Assembly (NCBI RefSeq): GCF_014646375.1
Contig: NZ_BMNI01000010.1
Span: forward strand, 1-64,000
DNA: 64,000 bases
DNA from: Nocardioides phosphati
GTDB taxonomy: Bacteria > Actinomycetota > Actinomycetes > Propionibacteriales > Nocardioidaceae
Reading direction: 5' to 3'
Made by a program: the position numbers and the translations under genes. Under the pieces are notes generated by a model, which was not told the DNA's origin, ran no database searches, and worked only from the letters and a program-made list of their open reading frames with translations. Of the stretch, positions 32,474 to 41,867 are shown in pieces; the first letter of the stretch is position 1, and every line of letters starts with the position of its first letter.

Positions 32474-34165
32474 ATGAGCCACCCGCACCTCGAACTCTCC
32501 GCCCCTGCCGAGCTCCCCGAGGGAGCCCTGCGCGTCATCCCGCTGGGCGGCCTGGGTGAGGTGGGCCGCAACATGACGGCCTTCGAGTACGCCGGACGGC
32601 TGCTCATCGTCGACTGCGGCGTGCTCTTCCCGGAGGAGAACCACCCGGGCGTCGACCTGATCCTCCCGGACTGGTCCTCCATCCGTGACCGCCTCGACAC
32701 GGTCGAGGCGCTGGTGCTGACGCACGGCCACGAGGACCACATCGGCGCCACGCCGTACCTGCTGCGCGAGCGGGGCGACATCCCGCTCGTCGGCTCCGAG
32801 CTGACCCTGGCGCTGCTGGGGTCGAAGCTGCGTGAGCACCGCCTGCGCGAGACCGTGCACCACAAGGTGAAGGAGGGCGACCGGGTCTCGTTCGGCCCCT
32901 TCGACCTCGAGTTCGTCGCGGTCAACCACTCGATCCCGGACGCGCTGGCCGTCGCCATCCGCACCGGCGCTGGCATGGTGCTGCACACCGGCGACTTCAA
33001 GATGGACCAGCTCCCGCTCGACGGCCGCATCACCGACCTGCGTGCCTTCGCGCGACTCGGCGAGGAGGGCGTGGACCTCTTCATGACCGACTCGACCAAC
33101 GCCGAGGTCCCCGGCTTCACGACGGCCGAGCGCTCCATCGCTCCGGTGTTCGACCGGGTCTTCCACCAGTCGTCGCAGCGGATCATCGTGGCCTGCTTCG
33201 CCTCGCACGTGCACCGCGTCCAGCAGGCGCTCGACGCCGCTGCCGCCCATGGCCGCAAGGTGGGCTACGTCGGCCGCTCGATGGTCCGCAACATGGCGAT
33301 CGCCGAGGAGCTCGGCTACCTCAGCGTGCCCGCCGGCGTCCTCGTCGACGCCAAGGAGCTCGCCAAGCTGCCTCCGGAGAAGCAGGTGCTGATCTCCACC
33401 GGGTCCCAGGGTGAGCCGCTCTCGGCCCTCTCGCGGATCGCTCAGCGCAACCACCACTTCGTGCACATCGAGGAGGGCGACACCGTCGTCTTCGCCTCGT
33501 CGCTGATCCCCGGCAACGAGAACTCCGTCTACCGCGTGATCAACGGCCTGGCCCGCTGGGGTGCGAACGTCGTGCACAAGGGCAACGCCAACGTGCACGT
33601 CTCCGGCCACGCCTCGGCCGGCGAGCTCCTCTACTGCTACAACATCGTCAAGCCGCGCAACGTGCTGCCTGTCCACGGCGAGATCCGGCACATGCAGGCC
33701 AACGCGGCCCTGGCCCGGGCCACCGGCATCCCTGCCGAGCACGTCGTGATCGCCGAGGACGGCGTGGTCGTCGACCTGGTCGACGGCAAGGCGCAGATCG
33801 CCGGCAAGGTCGACTGCGGCTACGTCTTCGTCGACGGCTCGTCGATCGGCGACATCACCGAAGCCGACCTCAAGGACCGCCGCGTGCTGGGCGAGGAGGG
33901 CTTCATCACCGTCATCACGGTGGTCGACCTCCAGGCCGGCAAGGTGCTCTCCGGGCCCGAGATCCACGCCCGCGGCTTCGCCGAGGACGAGAGCGTCTTC
34001 GACACGATCAAGCCGCAGATCGTCGACGCGCTCGACAAGCTGCTGGCCGAGGGCGTTGACGACCAGCACCAGCTCCAGCAGGCGGTACGCCGCACCATCG
34101 GCCGCTGGGTCGGCACCAAGGTGAAGCGCCGCCCGATGATCATCCCGGTCGTCATCGAGGCCTGA
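32474..34165 (+). CDS. rnj: Ribonuclease J
   Basis: Metallo-beta-lactamase/beta-CASP nuclease with endo- and 5'-exoribonuclease activity in RNA maturation and decay. 563 residues: the zinc motif HGHEDH (84-89), the downstream HTGDFKMD, beta-CASP motifs including FASHVHRVQQ and SSLIPGNE, GHAS (His about 378), and a C-terminal domain. ATG 32474 is preceded by AAGGA 4-5 nt upstream, so this gene has a leader and is probably co-transcribed with dapA. Confidence 0.95.
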   Translation: MSHPHLELSAPAELPEGALRVIPLGGLGEVGRNMTAFEYAGRLLIVDCGVLFPEENHPGVDLILPDWSSIRDRLDTVEALVLTHGHEDHIGATPYLLRERGDIPLVGSELTLALLGSKLREHRLRETVHHKVKEGDRVSFGPFDLEFVAVNHSIPDALAVAIRTGAGMVLHTGDFKMDQLPLDGRITDLRAFARLGEEGVDLFMTDSTNAEVPGFTTAERSIAPVFDRVFHQSSQRIIVACFASHVHRVQQALDAAAAHGRKVGYVGRSMVRNMAIAEELGYLSVPAGVLVDAKELAKLPPEKQVLISTGSQGEPLSALSRIAQRNHHFVHIEEGDTVVFASSLIPGNENSVYRVINGLARWGANVVHKGNANVHVSGHASAGELLYCYNIVKPRNVLPVHGEIRHMQANAALARATGIPAEHVVIAEDGVVVDLVDGKAQIAGKVDCGYVFVDGSSIGDITEADLKDRRVLGEEGFITVITVVDLQAGKVLSGPEIHARGFAEDESVFDTIKPQIVDALDKLLAEGVDDQHQLQQAVRRTIGRWVGTKVKRRPMIIPVVIEA

Positions 34166-34170
34166 GCACT

Positions 34171-34208
34171 CCGGCCCGGCCGGCCGGCCCGCCGCCCGGC
34201 CCGGCCGG
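34171..34208. terminator. 38-nt pure G/C tract between convergent genes
   Basis: 38 consecutive G or C bases built from CCGG/GGCC repeats between the rnj stop and the YhhN gene stop. It can fold into several GC hairpins and may act as a bidirectional terminator; no single stem is clearly best. Confidence 0.4.
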
Positions 34209-34212
34209 ACTG

Positions 34213-34923
34213 TCAGGCCAGCAGGCCGGCAACGATCAGCGCCTGCCCGAGGTGGTAGGTCACCATCACCATCAGGTGGCCGCGGGGGAGGGGAGCGACG
34301 AACCGGTCCCGCGCGAGGATCGAGTCGCTCGCCACGAAGACGGCGCCGCCGAGCATGACGAGCGGCAGGGCCGTGGCGAACCCGAACGCCAGCATCGTGG
34401 CGATCACCAGCGTGTAGAGCGCCACCGGGACGGCCAGCGCAGGGCCGTCGGTGCGCCAGGCGTTGGGCAGGACGTCGCGCGTGAAGAGGAGCGCAGCGAG
34501 CATCAGGGCGCCGAAGATCAACGGGCCGGCGCCGTGCGCGGCGTCGCGGAAGCCGCTCCACGAGGCGCCTGCGTCGACGAAGACGAGCAGGTAGGCGAGG
34601 TGCCCCACGAGGAACGCCGCCAGCCCGAGCTTGAAGCGCGTCACCGAGCCCGAGAGCAGGAAGACGTCACCGAGCAGGCCGAACCCCAGCGCGACGAAGA
34701 GCCAGGGGCTGAGGAAGAAGTCGACGTACCTGCCACCGCCGATGATGTCGCCCCCACTGGCCAGCACACGGTCGTCGGCGAGCACCGCCACCACCGGCAC
34801 GGCCAGCAGTGCGAGGGTCGCCAGCGGCTTCAGCACCGCCTCCGCCCGGCGGTCGCCCCGCGCGACGGCGATCCAGTCGGCGAGGGCGACGAGGACGAAG
34901 AGGGACCACGCGGCGTACGTCAT
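34213..34923 (-). CDS. YhhN/TMEM86 family membrane protein (lysoplasmalogenase-like)
   Basis: 236 residues with about eight membrane helices. The YhhN family pattern is visible in FVALGFGLLGDVFLL (helix 3 with G-D), GLAAFLVGHLAYLLVF (G-H) and late GAVFVASDSILA and TYHLGQALIV (D-S and Y-x-x-Q). Relatives hydrolyse or bind lysoplasmalogen-type lipids; activity here is not shown. ATG 34923 has a -10-like CAAGAT 6 nt upstream, an imperfect leaderless signal. It is divergent from ftsK and convergent with rnj. Confidence 0.8.
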   Translation of the reverse strand: MTYAAWSLFVLVALADWIAVARGDRRAEAVLKPLATLALLAVPVVAVLADDRVLASGGDIIGGGRYVDFFLSPWLFVALGFGLLGDVFLLSGSVTRFKLGLAAFLVGHLAYLLVFVDAGASWSGFRDAAHGAGPLIFGALMLAALLFTRDVLPNAWRTDGPALAVPVALYTLVIATMLAFGFATALPLVMLGGAVFVASDSILARDRFVAPLPRGHLMVMVTYHLGQALIVAGLLA

Positions 34924-34994
34924 GGGCGGATCTTGGCAGAACGGACACGGCGACACGCACTCCTGTGGTCCCTGTGACCAGTGGGGCGATCGCC

Positions 34995-35000
34995 TAGGGT
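34995..35000 (+). promoter_or_regulatory. -10 hexamer TAGGGT, leaderless ftsK
   Basis: TAGGGT followed by 7 nt and ATG 35008; decides against a start at 34981. Confidence 0.6.
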
Positions 35001-35007
35001 GCTGAGC

Positions 35008-37590
35008 ATGGCGACCCGTACGTCTTCCCCGACGGGTTCGCGGAGCAAGAGCACGTCTCAAGCCTCGCGTTCCCGTAGTACCGGCAGCCAGGCCAAGCGA
35101 CCCTCGACGTCCGCGCGCAAGCCCTCCCAGGCCCGCCCGGCACCGCGAGCGGTCCGCAGTGGACCTGGCCCGATCTTCCGTGCCTTCCAGGCCCTCTTCC
35201 GCGCGCTCGTCGCGATGTGGATGGGCCTGGCTGCGGGCATCGGCTCGATCGCGCGCTCGATCGGCCACACGGCTGGTGAGCTCGAGCCCGAGCACCGTCG
35301 CGACGGCGTCGGACTGTCGCTGATCGGGCTCTCGCTCGTCGTCGCCGCTGCCGTCTGGTGGGACCTCCCCGGATCGGTCATGGAGGGCACCCGCACGGTC
35401 GTCGCCGGCTCGGTCGGCAAGGTCGCCTGGTTCGTGCCGCTGGCGCTGGTCTTCATGGGCTGGCGCACGCTGCGCGACCCCGAGCGCAACGGTCCCGCCG
35501 GCCGCCAGGTGATCGGCTGGTCGGCGTTCCTCTTCGGCATCCTGGGCATCGTCGACATCGCCAACGGCAGCCCCGCACCGGGTGACGTCGCCGGGCTGCA
35601 GCAGGCGGGTGGCGCGGTCGGCTTCGTCGTCTCCTCGCTGCTCCTCGACCTCCTGCAGTCGCCGTACGTCGTGGTGCCGCTGCTCGCGCTCGTGGCCGTG
35701 TTCGGCGTGCTCGTGATCAGCGCGACGCCGGTCTACCTGATCCCCACGCGCCTCCGCGAGCTGCGTGACACGCTCCTCGGCACCCACCACCTGCCGGCTG
35801 ACGACGCCCGCGGCCTGCCGCGCGGCCGCAACCACACGGTGGGCGAGCTCGAGCCGTTCGAGACCCCGGTGCTGGAGGACCGCGAGGTCAAGAAGCGCAA
35901 GCGCCTGGCGACCGGCATCACCGAGGCCGACGCCGTCGACGTGGCCGCGTCGTTCGACACCGCGACCCCCGACGAGGAGCCGACCGGCCCGATCGCCGGC
36001 CTGGTGTCCCGGGTGAGCCCGAAGCCGAAGGCCAAGGCCGAGAAGGCCGACGCGGCCGACCTCGAGCCGCCGCCGCACTCCCAGCTGCCGCAGCGCGTCG
36101 AGCAGCTCTCGCTCTCCGGCGACATCACCTACACGCTGCCCGACTCCAAGGTGCTCAAGGCCGGTGACGCCCACCAGGCCCGCACCAAGGCGAGCGACGA
36201 CATCGTCCACCGCCTGCAGGGTGTGCTCGACGAGTTCGGCATCGACGCCCAGGTCACGGACTACACCCGTGGCCCGACCGTCACGCGCTACGTGGTCGAG
36301 GTCGGCACCGGCGTCAAGGTCGAGAAGATCCTCGGCATCCAGAAGAACATCGCGTACGCCGTCGCCTCGGCCGACGTCCGCATCCTCAGCCCGATCCCCG
36401 GCAAGTCCGCGGTCGGCGTGGAGATCCCGAACCCGGACAAGGAGATCGTCACCCTCGGCGACGTGCTCCGCTCGGGCAACGCCCGCAACAGCCACCACCC
36501 GATGGTCGTCGGCCTCGGCAAGGACGTCGAGGGCGGCTTCGTCGTCGCGAACCTCGCCAAGATGCCGCACCTGCTCGTCGCGGGCGCCACGGGCTCCGGC
36601 AAGTCGTCGTTCATCAACTCGATGATCGCCTCGATCCTCATGCGGGCGACGCCCGACGAGGTCCGGATGATCATGGTCGACCCCAAGCGCGTCGAGCTGA
36701 CGGCGTACGAAGGCGTCCCGCACCTGATCACGCCGATCATCACGAACCCGAAGAAGGCCGCCGAGGCGCTCGAGTGGGTCTGTCGCGAGATGGACATGCG
36801 CTACGACGACCTGGCCAACTTCGGCTTCCGGCACATCGACGACTTCAACAAGGCGGTCAAGGCCGGCCAGGTCGAGCTCCCGGCAGGCAGCGAGCGCGTC
36901 CTCGCGCCGTACCCGTACCTGCTGGTGGTCATCGACGAGCTCGCCGACCTGATGATGGTCGCCCCGCGCGACGTCGAGGCCTCGGTCGTCCGCATCACGC
37001 AGCTCGCGCGTGCCGCCGGCATCCACCTGATCCTCGCCACGCAGCGTCCCTCGGTCGACGTCGTGACCGGCCTGATCAAGGCCAACGTGCCGTCCCGCCT
37101 CGCGTTCGCCACCTCCAGCCTCGCCGACTCCCGCGTCGTCCTCGACCAGCCGGGTGCGGAGAAGCTCGTCGGCCAGGGTGACGGCCTCTTCCTCCCAATG
37201 GGCGCTTCCAAGCCGATCCGGGTACAGGGCTCCTGGGTGGGCGACAAGGAGATCGAGGAGGTGGTCCGTCACGTGAAGGGCCAGCTCGAGCCGACGTACA
37301 TCGAGGAGGTCACCGCGCCGGCGAAGTCCGACAAGGTCCTCGACGACGACATCGGCGACGACCTCGACCTGGTCATCCAGGCAGTGGAGCTCGTCGTGTC
37401 GACGCAGTTCGGCTCGACCTCCATGCTCCAGCGCAAGCTGCGTGTCGGCTTCGCCAAGGCCGGCCGCCTCATGGACATCCTCGAGAGCCGCGGCATCGTC
37501 GGCCCGTCCGAGGGCTCGAAGGCCCGCGACGTCCTCGTGAAGCCCGATGAAGTCGATTCCGTCATCGCGACCCTGCAGGGGGAGATGTGA
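35008..37590 (+). CDS. ftsK: DNA translocase FtsK/SpoIIIE
   Basis: Septal motor that pumps chromosomes through the closing division site. 860 residues: a basic Ser/Thr-rich N-terminus, four membrane helices (about 105-245) and an acidic linker. The motor domain has the Walker A GATGSGKS (526-533), a Walker B-like LLVVIDELADLM, and ATQRPSVDVVTGLIKANVPSR. A C-terminal winged-helix gamma domain (STSMLQRKLRVGFAKAGRLMDILE) recognises polar sequences. The start is set by TAGGGT 7 nt upstream of ATG 35008. Its stop overlaps the next gene (GTGA). Confidence 0.96.
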   Translation: MATRTSSPTGSRSKSTSQASRSRSTGSQAKRPSTSARKPSQARPAPRAVRSGPGPIFRAFQALFRALVAMWMGLAAGIGSIARSIGHTAGELEPEHRRDGVGLSLIGLSLVVAAAVWWDLPGSVMEGTRTVVAGSVGKVAWFVPLALVFMGWRTLRDPERNGPAGRQVIGWSAFLFGILGIVDIANGSPAPGDVAGLQQAGGAVGFVVSSLLLDLLQSPYVVVPLLALVAVFGVLVISATPVYLIPTRLRELRDTLLGTHHLPADDARGLPRGRNHTVGELEPFETPVLEDREVKKRKRLATGITEADAVDVAASFDTATPDEEPTGPIAGLVSRVSPKPKAKAEKADAADLEPPPHSQLPQRVEQLSLSGDITYTLPDSKVLKAGDAHQARTKASDDIVHRLQGVLDEFGIDAQVTDYTRGPTVTRYVVEVGTGVKVEKILGIQKNIAYAVASADVRILSPIPGKSAVGVEIPNPDKEIVTLGDVLRSGNARNSHHPMVVGLGKDVEGGFVVANLAKMPHLLVAGATGSGKSSFINSMIASILMRATPDEVRMIMVDPKRVELTAYEGVPHLITPIITNPKKAAEALEWVCREMDMRYDDLANFGFRHIDDFNKAVKAGQVELPAGSERVLAPYPYLLVVIDELADLMMVAPRDVEASVVRITQLARAAGIHLILATQRPSVDVVTGLIKANVPSRLAFATSSLADSRVVLDQPGAEKLVGQGDGLFLPMGASKPIRVQGSWVGDKEIEEVVRHVKGQLEPTYIEEVTAPAKSDKVLDDDIGDDLDLVIQAVELVVSTQFGSTSMLQRKLRVGFAKAGRLMDILESRGIVGPSEGSKARDVLVKPDEVDSVIATLQGEM

Positions 37591-39404
37591 GCACCAACCA
37601 CGCCATGCCGCAGCCGGAGGCCCCGGAGCCGAAGGGCACCCGCGAGCCCACGGGCTCGATCGTGCTCACGGCCGCGCCCGACGCCGTCGAGGTGCGCCGC
37701 AACGGCGGCCTCGCCGCGCTCCTCGGTGGCGCGTCGTGCGCCGTCGCGATCGGCTACCTCGCCCGTGCCGCCTCGACGGGCGCCGTGCTCGACTGGGGCC
37801 TCGCGGTCGTGCTCGGCGTTCTGGGTGCGTACTACCTGCACGGCTTCGTCGACGCCCGTACGCCGCTGATGGTGGCCGACACCCAGGGTGTCCGGATCCG
37901 CCTCGGCCGCGCCTGGCGCGGCATCCCCTGGGGCGGCCTCGCCGCCGTCGAGGTCACGCCGCGCAACGGCGTCGCCCGCGACGGCCGGCTCACGCTCGTC
38001 CCGCGCAACGCCGAGAAGGTGCTCGCCTCCTTCGACGCCTCCGGACGCCGCCAGGGCCGGTTCGCGGAGCGGCTCTACGGCTCACCGTTCGCCGTGCCGC
38101 TGGGCCTGTCGACCCGGGTCACCGGTGTCTCCGCTGCCAACGGCGACGACCTGACCACCGCCCTGCGCCAGCTCGCCGGCAGCGGCGCCCGTGTCGTCGA
38201 GCTGGTGCCCGAGCACGCGTCGCCGGCCGAGCCGGTCGAGGTCGTCGAGACCGCCGAGACCGAGGCGCCCGGCCGCAAGCTCCCCGACCCGCGGCCGGTG
38301 GTCGCCCACGCGATCTCGACCGTCTCCGACACGCTGAAGAGCCGGGCCGACGCCCGTGCCGAGCGGCGTACGGCGAAGGAGGAGGCAGCCGAGGAGGCAC
38401 GCATCGCCGCGGAGGCTGCTGCGGTCGAGGCTGCGACGCCGGTCGACGCCTCGCCGACGCCCGCCCCGATCCGCGAGGCGCGCGCCGCGCGTCGTGCCGA
38501 GCTCAAGTCCGTCGCCGCTCCGGCCGCCGACGACATCGACGGCCGCAAGCTGCGCCGCCCGGGCTCGGTCGACCTCGTCGAGGAGAAGCCGACCTGGGGT
38601 GACCGGGTCCGTCCGCTCGCCCGGGTCCGCGACGCCGTCGAGCCGCTCGTCATCGACGACTTCGCCGTGCAGCCCGCACCCGACCCGGTCATCGGCCCGG
38701 AGCTCAAGGCCGCCCGCACCCGCATCGGCCTCAGCGTCGAGCAGCTCGCGGAGCGCACCCGGATCCGCCCGCACGTCATCGAGTCGATCGAGGTCGACGA
38801 CTTCGTGCCGTGCGGCGGCGACTTCTACGCCCGGGGCCACCTCCGGACCCTCGCCCGCGTGCTCGGCGTCGACGTCGACCCGCTGCTCGCGACGTACGAC
38901 GAGCGCTACGCCGACGCCGAGATCAACCCGCGCCGCGTCTTCGAGGCCGAGCTCGCCTCCGGCATGACCGGCGGCCTGCGCCCGATGAAGGGTGGCCCCA
39001 ACTGGTCGGTCCTCGTGGCGGCCGTGATGGCGGTCGTGCTCGCCTGGTCGATCGCGCGCCTGGTCATGGACGACCCGGCCGAGGTGCGCACCCCGGCCGG
39101 TCCCTCCATCGTCACCGGCCCCGACGGCTCGGGCGTGCCGAACTACATCGGCACGCAGCCCGTGAAGCTCCACCTCGAGGGGCTCGAGGACGGCGCGAAG
39201 GTCGTGGTCCGTGACGACGACGGCAACGTGGCGTTCCGTGGCGACATCGGCCCGGCGGCCGGCCAGGAGCTCACCGTGATGCCGCCACTGACGGTGAAGG
39301 TGCTCGACCAGGGTGCTGTCCAGATCACCATCAACGGCAAGGACAAGGGCGTCCTGGACGGCGCGACCGACACCAAGGTCAGGACCTTCAAGCCGAAGCA
39401 GTGA
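37587..39404 (+). CDS. HTH_25 (RodZ-like) membrane protein with N-terminal PH-like domain
   Basis: 605 residues. The N-terminus has two membrane helices (about 43-60, 66-86). A PH-like beta region follows (GVRIRLGRAWRGIPWGGLAAVEVTPRNG), then a charged Ala/Glu-rich linker (about 220-340). A RodZ-type HTH follows (IGPELKAARTRIGLSVEQLAERTRIRPHVIESIE, about 370-405), then YARGHLRTLARVLGVD, a membrane helix (about 475-492) and an extracytoplasmic DUF4115-like beta domain. RodZ proteins link the envelope to cytoskeleton or regulation; the role in actinobacteria is unclear. GTG 37587 overlaps the ftsK stop, so it is made together with the division translocase. Confidence 0.8.
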   Translation: MSTNHAMPQPEAPEPKGTREPTGSIVLTAAPDAVEVRRNGGLAALLGGASCAVAIGYLARAASTGAVLDWGLAVVLGVLGAYYLHGFVDARTPLMVADTQGVRIRLGRAWRGIPWGGLAAVEVTPRNGVARDGRLTLVPRNAEKVLASFDASGRRQGRFAERLYGSPFAVPLGLSTRVTGVSAANGDDLTTALRQLAGSGARVVELVPEHASPAEPVEVVETAETEAPGRKLPDPRPVVAHAISTVSDTLKSRADARAERRTAKEEAAEEARIAAEAAAVEAATPVDASPTPAPIREARAARRAELKSVAAPAADDIDGRKLRRPGSVDLVEEKPTWGDRVRPLARVRDAVEPLVIDDFAVQPAPDPVIGPELKAARTRIGLSVEQLAERTRIRPHVIESIEVDDFVPCGGDFYARGHLRTLARVLGVDVDPLLATYDERYADAEINPRRVFEAELASGMTGGLRPMKGGPNWSVLVAAVMAVVLAWSIARLVMDDPAEVRTPAGPSIVTGPDGSGVPNYIGTQPVKLHLEGLEDGAKVVVRDDDGNVAFRGDIGPAAGQELTVMPPLTVKVLDQGAVQITINGKDKGVLDGATDTKVRTFKPKQ

Positions 39405-39425
39405 CCCCACCTCGCACGACGCCCC

Positions 39426-39456
39426 GGGGGCGGCAGGACATCGTCCTGCCGCCCCC
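39426..39456 (+). terminator. Strong hairpin after the HTH_25 gene
   Basis: Perfect 14-bp inverted repeat (39426-39439 with 39443-39456) with a 3-nt loop, 22 nt after the stop. It ends the ftsK transcription unit. Confidence 0.8.
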
Positions 39457-39552
39457 GCTGCGTTGCGGGGTGTGCCCGAGCCCGTGACGGGTACGTCGTC
39501 CATGCGGCCCCGGTACGCCGGATGCCCGCTGCCGACGAATGGAGGGATTGCC

Positions 39553-40263
39553 GTGCACACCACAGCCCTGACCGACCTCGCCGCTCCCGCGGTGGAGCGG
39601 ATGGCTCCTGCCCTGGACCGCGTGAAGCCCGCGGTCGAGCACGTGAGGCCTGCGCTCGAGAACGCGATCGAACACGCGAGGGACCACGTTCCGACCCACT
39701 TGCCCGACCAGCTCACCAGCCACCTGCCCGGCCACAAGGGGAAGTGCGGACGGACCGCCCGCGCGAAGAAGGCCGCCGGCAACCACCGCGGTCTGCTCGC
39801 CCTCGGCCTCCTGGCCGTTGCCGGCGCCGCCGGCTGGTACGCCATGAAGCGGGGCGGCACGCCCACGTGGGCGCCGACCCACTCCGGCGCTCCCGCGTCG
39901 AAGGGCCCCAGCGCGTCCGACTCCAAGGCGCCCACGTCCGGCTACGAGAAGCCCGACCTGCAGGCGACGGGTGCTCCCGGCCAGCAGGGCGGCTATGCCG
40001 ACCGCGGTGCCGAGGACGGCTTCGGCGGAGCAGCGATCGGCGGAACCGCCGAGGCCAGCGAGGGCCGCTACGGCACCGGCTCGGCCGAGCCGCTGGCCGA
40101 CGGCGGCGCGCCGGGTGCGGCGTACACGATCAAGGGGGACGAGAAGGCGAAGACGTTCCACACGCGGGAGTCGCCCGACTACGCCGTGACCACCGCCGAC
40201 GTCTGGTTCGCCGACGTCGAGGCGGCGCGTGCCGCGGGCTTCGCCGCCTGGGACGACAAGTAG
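39553..40263 (+). CDS. Sunset-domain membrane protein
   Basis: 236 residues. N-terminal amphipathic repeats (PAVERMAPALDRVKPAVEHV, then RPALENAIEHARDHV, about 10-45) look like a coiled or membrane-surface helix. One membrane helix (about 79-98, LLALGLLAVAGAAGWYAM) is followed by a disordered Gly/Ala/Ser region. A C-terminal sunset motif (about 195-236: YTIKGDEKAKTFHTRESPDY, then ADVWFADVEAARAAGFAAWD) ends the protein. Sunset domains occur in proteins such as ArfC; their role is little known. GTG 39553 is chosen over upstream starts because GGAGGG lies 7 nt before it. Strong hairpins on both sides make it a single-gene unit. Confidence 0.75.
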   Translation: MHTTALTDLAAPAVERMAPALDRVKPAVEHVRPALENAIEHARDHVPTHLPDQLTSHLPGHKGKCGRTARAKKAAGNHRGLLALGLLAVAGAAGWYAMKRGGTPTWAPTHSGAPASKGPSASDSKAPTSGYEKPDLQATGAPGQQGGYADRGAEDGFGGAAIGGTAEASEGRYGTGSAEPLADGGAPGAAYTIKGDEKAKTFHTRESPDYAVTTADVWFADVEAARAAGFAAWDDK

Positions 40264-40332
40264 GCACGCGTCGGCCAACCCCGACGGGCGCCCTTCCTCA
40301 CGTACCGACGTGACGAAGGGCGCCTCGCGTGC
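40264..40332 (+). terminator. Large composite hairpin after the sunset-domain gene
   Basis: Main stem 40287-40303 with 40308-40324 (17 bp, one mismatch, ACCG loop), enclosed by GCACGCG (40264-40270) and CGCGTGC (40326-40332), followed by TTT. A strong terminator just before the rimO promoter. Confidence 0.8.
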
Positions 40333-40373
40333 TTTCGCTGGCGCCGGTGCGTGCGTGGGATACTCGCCGGGCC

Positions 40374-41867
40374 ATGACGAAGCCCCCTGCCACGCCCACC
40401 GCACCCTCCGAGGAGGGTCTCCTCTCCGTCGCGATGGTCACCCTCGGGTGCGCCCGCAACGAGGTCGACTCGGAGGAGCTCGCCGGCCGGCTCCAGGCAG
40501 GTGGCTTCCGCCTCGTCGCCGACCCGGAGGACGCCGACACCGTCGTCGTCAACACCTGCGGCTTCGTCGAGGCGGCCAAGAAGGACTCCGTCGACACGCT
40601 GCTCGAGGCCGCCGACCTGAAGGCCGCCGGCAAGACCCAGGCGGTCGTGGCCGTCGGCTGCATGGCGGAGCGCTACGGCAAGGACCTCGCCGAGAGCCTG
40701 CCCGAGGCCGACGCGGTCCTCGGCTTCGACGACTACCCCGACATCGCCGCCCGGCTCAAGGGGATCCTGGCGGGGGAGCAGCACCACTCCCACACGCCGC
40801 AGGACCGCCGGAAGCTGCTCGCGGTCTCGCCGACCTCGCGCGACGCCTCGGCGATCTCCGTCCCGGGCGTCTCCGACGGCTCGGGCTCGGGTGACCTGCT
40901 CGGCATGCCGTTCCGGGCACGCCTCGACTCCGGCCCGATGGCCCCGCTCAAGCTCGCCTCCGGCTGCGACCGCCGCTGCACCTTCTGCGCCATCCCCGCC
41001 TTCCGTGGCTCGTTCGTCAGCCGCCGCCCCTCCGACGTCCTCAACGAGGCCCGGTGGCTCGCCGCCAACGGCGCGCGCGAGGTCTTCCTCGTCAGCGAGA
41101 ACAACACGTCGTACGGCAAGGACCTGGGCGACATCCGCCTGCTCGAGACGCTGCTGCCCGAGGTCGCGGCGATCGACGGCCTGGAGTGGGTGCGCGTCTC
41201 CTACCTGCAGCCCGCCGAGATGCGCCCGACGCTGATCGACGCGCTCGCCTCCACGCCGGGCGTCGTCCCCTACTTCGACCTGTCGTTCCAGCACGCGTCG
41301 GCGACCGTGCTGCGCCGGATGAAGCGCTTCGGTGACCCGGAGAGCTTCCTCGGCCTGCTCGACCAGGTCCGCGCGAAGGCCCCTGAGGCCGGCGTCCGCT
41401 CCAACGTCATCGTCGGATTCCCGGGCGAGACCGAGGAGGAGTTCCAGACGCTCTGCGACTTCCTCGAGGCGGCTCGCCTCGACGTGACCGGTGTCTTCGG
41501 CTACTCCGACGAGGACGGCACCGAGGCGGCAGGTTTCGACGCGTCGACCAAGCTCCACCAGGACGAGATCGACGAGCGCGTCGCGCACCTGACCGCACTG
41601 GTCGAGGAGCTCACCGCGCAGCGCGCGGAGGAGCGGATCGGTGAGCGCGTCGAGGTGCTCGTCGAGTCGCTCGAGGACGAGGACGGCGATCGTGCCGTGG
41701 TCGGCCGCGCGGCGTTCCAGGGTCCCGAGGTCGATGGCACCACACTGGTCCTCGACGCCCCCGAGGGCGTGAAGGTCGGCGACATGCTGACCGCAGACGT
41801 GACCGGCTCCGAGGGCGTTGACCTCGTCGCCGGTTTCCAGGCGATGCGCAAGGAGACCAGCCGATGA
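40374..41867 (+). CDS. rimO: Ribosomal protein S12 methylthiotransferase
   Basis: Radical SAM methylthiotransferase acting on an aspartate of ribosomal protein S12. 497 residues. The N-terminal cluster cysteines are Cys26, Cys62 and Cys96 ([27 protein letters not shown]). The radical SAM cluster is Cys198, Cys202 and Cys205 (CDRRCTFC), and a TRAM domain sits at the C-terminus ([10 protein letters not shown] onward). VDSE after the first cysteine favours RimO over MiaB. ATG 40374 lies 9 nt after GATACT, a short leader at most. The stop overlaps pgsA (ATGA); the rimO-pgsA order is common in actinobacteria. Confidence 0.94.
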   Translation: MTKPPATPTAPSEEGLLSVAMVTLGCARNEVDSEELAGRLQAGGFRLVADPEDADTVVVNTCGFVEAAKKDSVDTLLEAADLKAAGKTQAVVAVGCMAERYGKDLAESLPEADAVLGFDDYPDIAARLKGILAGEQHHSHTPQDRRKLLAVSPTSRDASAISVPGVSDGSGSGDLLGMPFRARLDSGPMAPLKLASGCDRRCTFCAIPAFRGSFVSRRPSDVLNEARWLAANGAREVFLVSENNTSYGKDLGDIRLLETLLPEVAAIDGLEWVRVSYLQPAEMRPTLIDALASTPGVVPYFDLSFQHASATVLRRMKRFGDPESFLGLLDQVRAKAPEAGVRSNVIVGFPGETEEEFQTLCDFLEAARLDVTGVFGYSDEDGTEAAGFDASTKLHQDEIDERVAHLTALVEELTAQRAEERIGERVEVLVESLEDEDGDRAVVGRAAFQGPEVDGTTLVLDAPEGVKVGDMLTADVTGSEGVDLVAGFQAMRKETSR

